Positions 60,724-64,000 of a stretch of DNA of 64,000 bases are shown piece after piece. A program made the position numbers and the translations under genes. The stretch is from Acetatifactor sp. (lineage in GTDB: Bacteria; Bacillota; Clostridia; Lachnospirales; Lachnospiraceae), in the NCBI GenBank assembly GCA_016290775.1, contig JAEEVF010000012.1, positions 1 through 64,000 on the forward strand, in the 5' to 3' direction. A model generated the notes under the pieces. The model saw nothing but the letters and a program-made list of their open reading frames with translations. It was not told the origin of the DNA and did not search any database. Position 1 is the first letter of the stretch. Each line of letters opens with the position of its first letter.

Positions 60724-60907
60724 AAAATAATTCATCCAGAGTTTTTCCAAGCACTTTGCAGATGGCTCTGCAAAGATTGATGGTGGGGTTGTAGTCCCCT
60801 TTTTCAATGGCATTGATCGTTTGTCTGGATACACCGACCTTATCTGCCAGGTCCTGCTGAGAAAGATCCAAAGCAGCCCTGGCGGATTTTAATTTTAAAT
60901 TCTTCAT
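60710..60907 (-). CDS. XRE family transcriptional regulator
   Basis: 65 residues, a single Cro/C1 helix-turn-helix (LSQQDLADKVGVSRQTINAIEKGDYNPTINLC, of which SQQDLADKVGVSRQTINAIE is the core). It lacks any sensor domain. It is the last gene of a four-gene minus-strand operon with two membrane proteins and a CPBP protease and probably controls it. Confidence 0.88.
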   Translation of the reverse strand: MKNLKLKSARAALDLSQQDLADKVGVSRQTINAIEKGDYNPTINLCRAICKVLGKTLDELFWEDE

Positions 60908-60939
60908 AAAAACCCTCCTTTATCCCAGGGGTGCTTTGA

Positions 60940-62061
60940 CTACTCCATTTCCTCGTCTTCTTCCTCGGTCTCGAGTGCCTGTCGTTTGTTCGCAAGATAC
61001 TTAAAGAGCGACAGGCTGCCGATGGTGAGGAGCATGATCGCGCAGCCAAGGTTCAGCGACCCGTCTCCGAGCTGGCCGTCAACGATGAGAGTCCCGTTTA
61101 TGATATCGAAGATCACGAACGCAAGATTTATAAGCCCGACGAAGAAAGTTACGACGACGAAGCTAAGCCACTTTTGATTCAGCGGGAAGTAAGCCTCATG
61201 CAGCACGCAATAGGAGGAATAGACCGTGATGCCGATGAGCAGGCCAAAGGCGACCAACGTCTGCTCCGTGGCGGGTCTTAGGAACCCCATCATGCTGCAG
61301 ACGAGGGTGCCGCCTATAAACATCATGGAGACCGCAAAGGCGTAGCGGAATCCGCGTCCACGTTCCATTTCCTGGCGCTCGTCGTATTTTGCGCTTTGAA
61401 GATGGTTCCCCTTCGTGACTACGCAAAGGAGGATGACGCAAACGCAGGCGGCGATCAGGATGCCAAACAAAATTCCGATCCGATAGCCATCCAAAAAGGT
61501 GTCAGGGTACACGCTCATCTCATAATGGATGGTCCAGCTGCCATTCCTTTGGAGCTCCTCGAAATGTTGCTCCCGCGCCCAGCTTTCCACGTTTCGACTG
61601 CCACAGAGCCATTCTGTTGCGAAGTTCATGAACGCGGCCTTGTCGGTGTGATAGTAAAAGATCATTTGGTACTTGCCGGGCTTTAGCCCGACGCTTATGT
61701 CGCCTTGAAGCGGGGTGCCGGTATTGCCAAATACTTCCTCGCCTGCCGCATCCAGCAAAAGCGCCGTCGTGACAAAGCCCATGTCGGAGGTCTTGACCTT
61801 TGAGGCTTCCTTGACGCCTTCAGGGAGGCCAAGGAGGGTCAGATGGTACTGCCCCTCCTTGATTATGGTAAATTCATTGATGGTTTGTGACGGGGTCGCC
61901 ACGCCGTCCTTTACGGAGACGGTCACGGGCCAGTCAGAATGCCACTCCGTGCCTTCACGCTCTGCATGGCTCATCGTCCAGGCGGCAGCAGCGAAGACGC
62001 ACAGGAGTGCAACGAAAGCAATGAGCGATGCTACGGATTTCTTAGTAAAAAATTCTTTCAT
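60940..62061 (-). CDS. Hypothetical membrane protein with extracellular beta domain
   Basis: 373 residues. One N-terminal helix (about 10-30), a 160-residue extracellular beta-rich part (LLLDAAGEEVFGNTG, GLKPGKYQMIFYYHTD), then five or six helices; a cytoplasmic loop has YDERQEMERGRGFRYAF, resembling DUF2178-like proteins. The extracellular part resembles that of the CPBP gene upstream, so they may share an origin. Acidic C-terminus (EEDEEME). Function unknown. Confidence 0.6.
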   Translation of the reverse strand: MKEFFTKKSVASLIAFVALLCVFAAAAWTMSHAEREGTEWHSDWPVTVSVKDGVATPSQTINEFTIIKEGQYHLTLLGLPEGVKEASKVKTSDMGFVTTALLLDAAGEEVFGNTGTPLQGDISVGLKPGKYQMIFYYHTDKAAFMNFATEWLCGSRNVESWAREQHFEELQRNGSWTIHYEMSVYPDTFLDGYRIGILFGILIAACVCVILLCVVTKGNHLQSAKYDERQEMERGRGFRYAFAVSMMFIGGTLVCSMMGFLRPATEQTLVAFGLLIGITVYSSYCVLHEAYFPLNQKWLSFVVVTFFVGLINLAFVIFDIINGTLIVDGQLGDGSLNLGCAIMLLTIGSLSLFKYLANKRQALETEEEDEEME

Positions 62062-62108
62062 GACAAAACTCCTTTAACGGTTTGGCTGTGTCAAGTCTGT
62101 CTGAAGGA

Positions 62109-63728
62109 TTAGCGAAGGAACACGGGCAGATAGGATACAAGGAACATTCCAAGGGTCCCGAGAAGGAAGATCCAGACGCACTTGCTGGTAAAGAGGGCAC
62201 GGAGTGCTTCTCCCCTTGTCGGTTCGCCGTCCTGCTTTCTTAAGGTAAATCTCTTCTGCGCCAGGAATACGACCAAAATAATGACGCCGGCGATGGCGAG
62301 CACTGTGAGGAAAACGTTCCACAGGGAGTAAAGGACCGTGTAAAGTGCCACGGTGGGATTCGCCTGCATGGCGGCCTGAATGACCGCGGGATCACTGCTT
62401 GCGACGCCATATTCATTATATTTTTGGCTGATGAATACCGTGATGACGGAGGAGACCATGTTGACCACCATGTGAAGGCCGATGGTATAACGGATCCTTC
62501 CGGTACGCACGTAAACAAAGGCAAACAGCATGCCAAGGCCAAAGGCGAAGAAGAACTGCTGGAAGTTGCCGTGGAACAGTCCAAATGCAAGACCGGAGAA
62601 GAAGATGGAGATGAATTCGCCATACTTGATCGTGCGGTCGATGAGGAGCTTACGGAACACAAGCTCTTCGAAGATGGGTGCGCCAATGCCGACTGCAAGA
62701 ACACGCCAGAACATGTCGGAGTTCATGAGCAGTGTTTGAATGGCAGAGGTAGCGCCGCCAAAGGGCAGGGTGATCAGATTGTGAACGATGTTGCCGAGCA
62801 TTGCACCAGGGAGCACAATGCCGTAGCTCATGAGCACAAAGAGAAGGAACTTTCCAATGCCAAGCTTCTTTTGAGGGATCTCCTGTTTGGGAACGCCCTT
62901 GCATGCAAGGTAAGTCACGGGGAAGCCGATGAGGTCCACGCTGAGGATGACGAGGATCAGCGAGAGCATGATGCCGTGCTGGTTTGTAAAGTCTGCAAAG
63001 AAATTCCCAAGGAGAAAGATCACGACCATTTGCACAAGCATGACGGCGCAGATAAAAATGCTAAGGCGATGTCCAACCTCATCTAAGCGCTCCTTTAAGC
63101 CAACGCCCTCAGCACCTTCAGGCGAAAGGGCAAGCCATAAGAGCAAGACAAGTACTGCGCCCACGGCAATGGTCAGAAGCTGAAGGATCCAGGGAGCGCC
63201 AACCAATTCCGTTACGTTTAGCTTAAAGGTAAAGTGGCGTTCGCCGTCCTTGGGAGTCTCGAAGGGGGCAAGGCCGTTCACAAAGGAATCCAGGGAAGGA
63301 CCATCTGCATATCCCATGTAGTTCTTTGCGAAGTCGCGATAGTCGTTTTCATCAACTAAGAAGAAAAGTTCAACGGAAGTGCCTTCGTCACAGGTAACGG
63401 TGATCGGGATTGAGTACTGGAAAGCCGTAAAACACTGCAGGATTTTACCGCTTCCATCCTTGATCACGCACCCGGTGTTAAAGCCGGGGTCTTTCACGTC
63501 CCAGGAAATGTCGAAAAGGTAAGCTCCCCTCTTGGGGATCGGGACCTTGATCGTACTGTCGGTGGGATTGACCTTGCCGTCCCTTACCATATGGTAGATG
63601 CCCTCCTCAAAATCCATTATGTTTTCACCCTTGTAGTTGTTCAACTGGATGAAAAGGACACACATCACAAAGAATGGAAGGATGAGGATCAGGGCAAGCA
63701 GGGATAATAGTTTCTTGTTGGATTTCAT
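62109..63728 (-). CDS. CPBP family intramembrane metalloprotease (Abi/CAAX type)
   Basis: 539 residues. An N-terminal helix and a beta-rich extracellular domain (about 40-175) precede seven or so helices. Protease motifs are FEELVFRKLLIDR (EExxxR), GLFHGNFQQF (FxxxH) and LHMVVNM (HxxxN). CPBP proteases in Gram-positives serve in bacteriocin self-immunity, protein anchoring or regulation. Here the neighbours are a membrane protein of similar outer domain and an XRE regulator; no bacteriocin gene is visible. A signalling or immunity role is possible. Confidence 0.85.
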   Translation of the reverse strand: MKSNKKLLSLLALILILPFFVMCVLFIQLNNYKGENIMDFEEGIYHMVRDGKVNPTDSTIKVPIPKRGAYLFDISWDVKDPGFNTGCVIKDGSGKILQCFTAFQYSIPITVTCDEGTSVELFFLVDENDYRDFAKNYMGYADGPSLDSFVNGLAPFETPKDGERHFTFKLNVTELVGAPWILQLLTIAVGAVLVLLLWLALSPEGAEGVGLKERLDEVGHRLSIFICAVMLVQMVVIFLLGNFFADFTNQHGIMLSLILVILSVDLIGFPVTYLACKGVPKQEIPQKKLGIGKFLLFVLMSYGIVLPGAMLGNIVHNLITLPFGGATSAIQTLLMNSDMFWRVLAVGIGAPIFEELVFRKLLIDRTIKYGEFISIFFSGLAFGLFHGNFQQFFFAFGLGMLFAFVYVRTGRIRYTIGLHMVVNMVSSVITVFISQKYNEYGVASSDPAVIQAAMQANPTVALYTVLYSLWNVFLTVLAIAGVIILVVFLAQKRFTLRKQDGEPTRGEALRALFTSKCVWIFLLGTLGMFLVSYLPVFLR

Positions 63729-63755
63729 GGTTAGCCTCCTAAGTTTAGAAATGTG

Positions 63756-63965
63756 TTATGATTCTTGATCTGCCTTGCGGATATTCACCACCGTAAAGCT
63801 TACTGCTGCGATCAGGCACAGTGCGCAGCCGCCACAGGTTCTTACCCAGTCATCACTCAGGAAATTGAAGATCCAGTTGGCAAGCATGACGATCAGGTCA
63901 GTCGCAAGCAGTCCGATTAAGATGCAGAGCCATAAGGTACAGGATTTCTTTTTATTGTTCTTCAT
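63756..63965 (-). CDS. Small two-helix membrane protein
   Basis: 69 residues; AGGAGG upstream. Two hydrophobic helices (about 10-32, 42-62) and Cys-rich start of helix two (CGGCALC). It heads the visible part of the CPBP operon, whose promoter lies beyond the window end. Not a recognised family. Confidence 0.6.
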   Translation of the reverse strand: MKNNKKKSCTLWLCILIGLLATDLIVMLANWIFNFLSDDWVRTCGGCALCLIAAVSFTVVNIRKADQES

Positions 63966-64000
63966 ATACTCAAACCTCCTTTGATTGTGCTTTGATCGTA

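Overview
The window looks like chromosomal DNA of a plant-fibre-using gut or rumen Firmicute, most likely a Lachnospiraceae member. The sequence evidence is canonical sigma-A promoters, strong AGGAGG-type ribosome binding sites, a Crh-like HPr paralogue, PadR/HAAS and PdxR loci, AsnA, and a cellobiose phosphorylase plus alpha-L-arabinofuranosidase set. The family assignment is inference from gene content. I see no tRNA, rRNA, CRISPR array, prophage or transposase gene.

Region 1 (1-15000): after the tail of a surface protein and its terminator, one long co-directional operon, with many start/stop overlaps, encodes an exopolysaccharide or capsule. It opens with a HPr-kinase-like protein, a PqqD-like protein and a Ser-His signal-peptidase-like protein. 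These are followed by a CapD-type UDP-sugar 4,6-dehydratase, an NTP_transf_5 nucleotidyltransferase, a PIG-L deacetylase, an LpxD-like acyltransferase, a PglC-like initiating transferase, an SDR, three glycosyltransferases, an AglQ-like protein, an EpsG/Wzy-like polymerase and a Wzx flippase. The opening genes resemble a peptide-modification kit, yet no precursor peptide is visible.

Region 2 (15000-29300): a GH43-type glycosidase, a carboxylesterase and an AraC regulator; a LemA/DUF3137 pair; a four-gene set (two medium-chain dehydrogenases, a lactonase-like amidohydrolase, a FucU/RbsD mutarotase) that looks like the first steps of an oxidative sugar pathway; a large membrane protein; AsnA on the minus strand; and an HPr-like protein without the phosphorylated histidine.

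Region 3 (29400-47900): a RecB/Cas4-like nuclease fused to a DinG/XPD helicase; a MacB-like ABC efflux set; lipid kinase; MscS channel; a GDK-repeat surface protein; MATE exporter; a shikimate kinase fused to an sce7726-like nuclease domain; small membrane proteins; an SGNH lipoprotein; and a PadR-HAAS-DUF4097 envelope operon with an operator over its promoter.

Region 4 (47900-64000): a vitamin B6 salvage locus (ECF S component and pdxK divergent from pdxR), a chemoreceptor, cellobiose phosphorylase, a 1 kb intergenic region filled with two different tandem-repeat arrays, GH51 arabinofuranosidase, a sugar-binding-domain/GGDEF fusion, and a minus-strand operon of small membrane protein, CPBP protease, membrane protein and XRE regulator.

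The most unusual structures are the 52-bp array (56241-56833), whose inverted-repeat arms change together between units; the 15-bp array that runs up to the GH51 ribosome binding site; two copies of a long perfect palindromic element at 27621 and 45375; and the kinase/PqqD/peptidase/nucleotidyltransferase group at the head of the polysaccharide operon.
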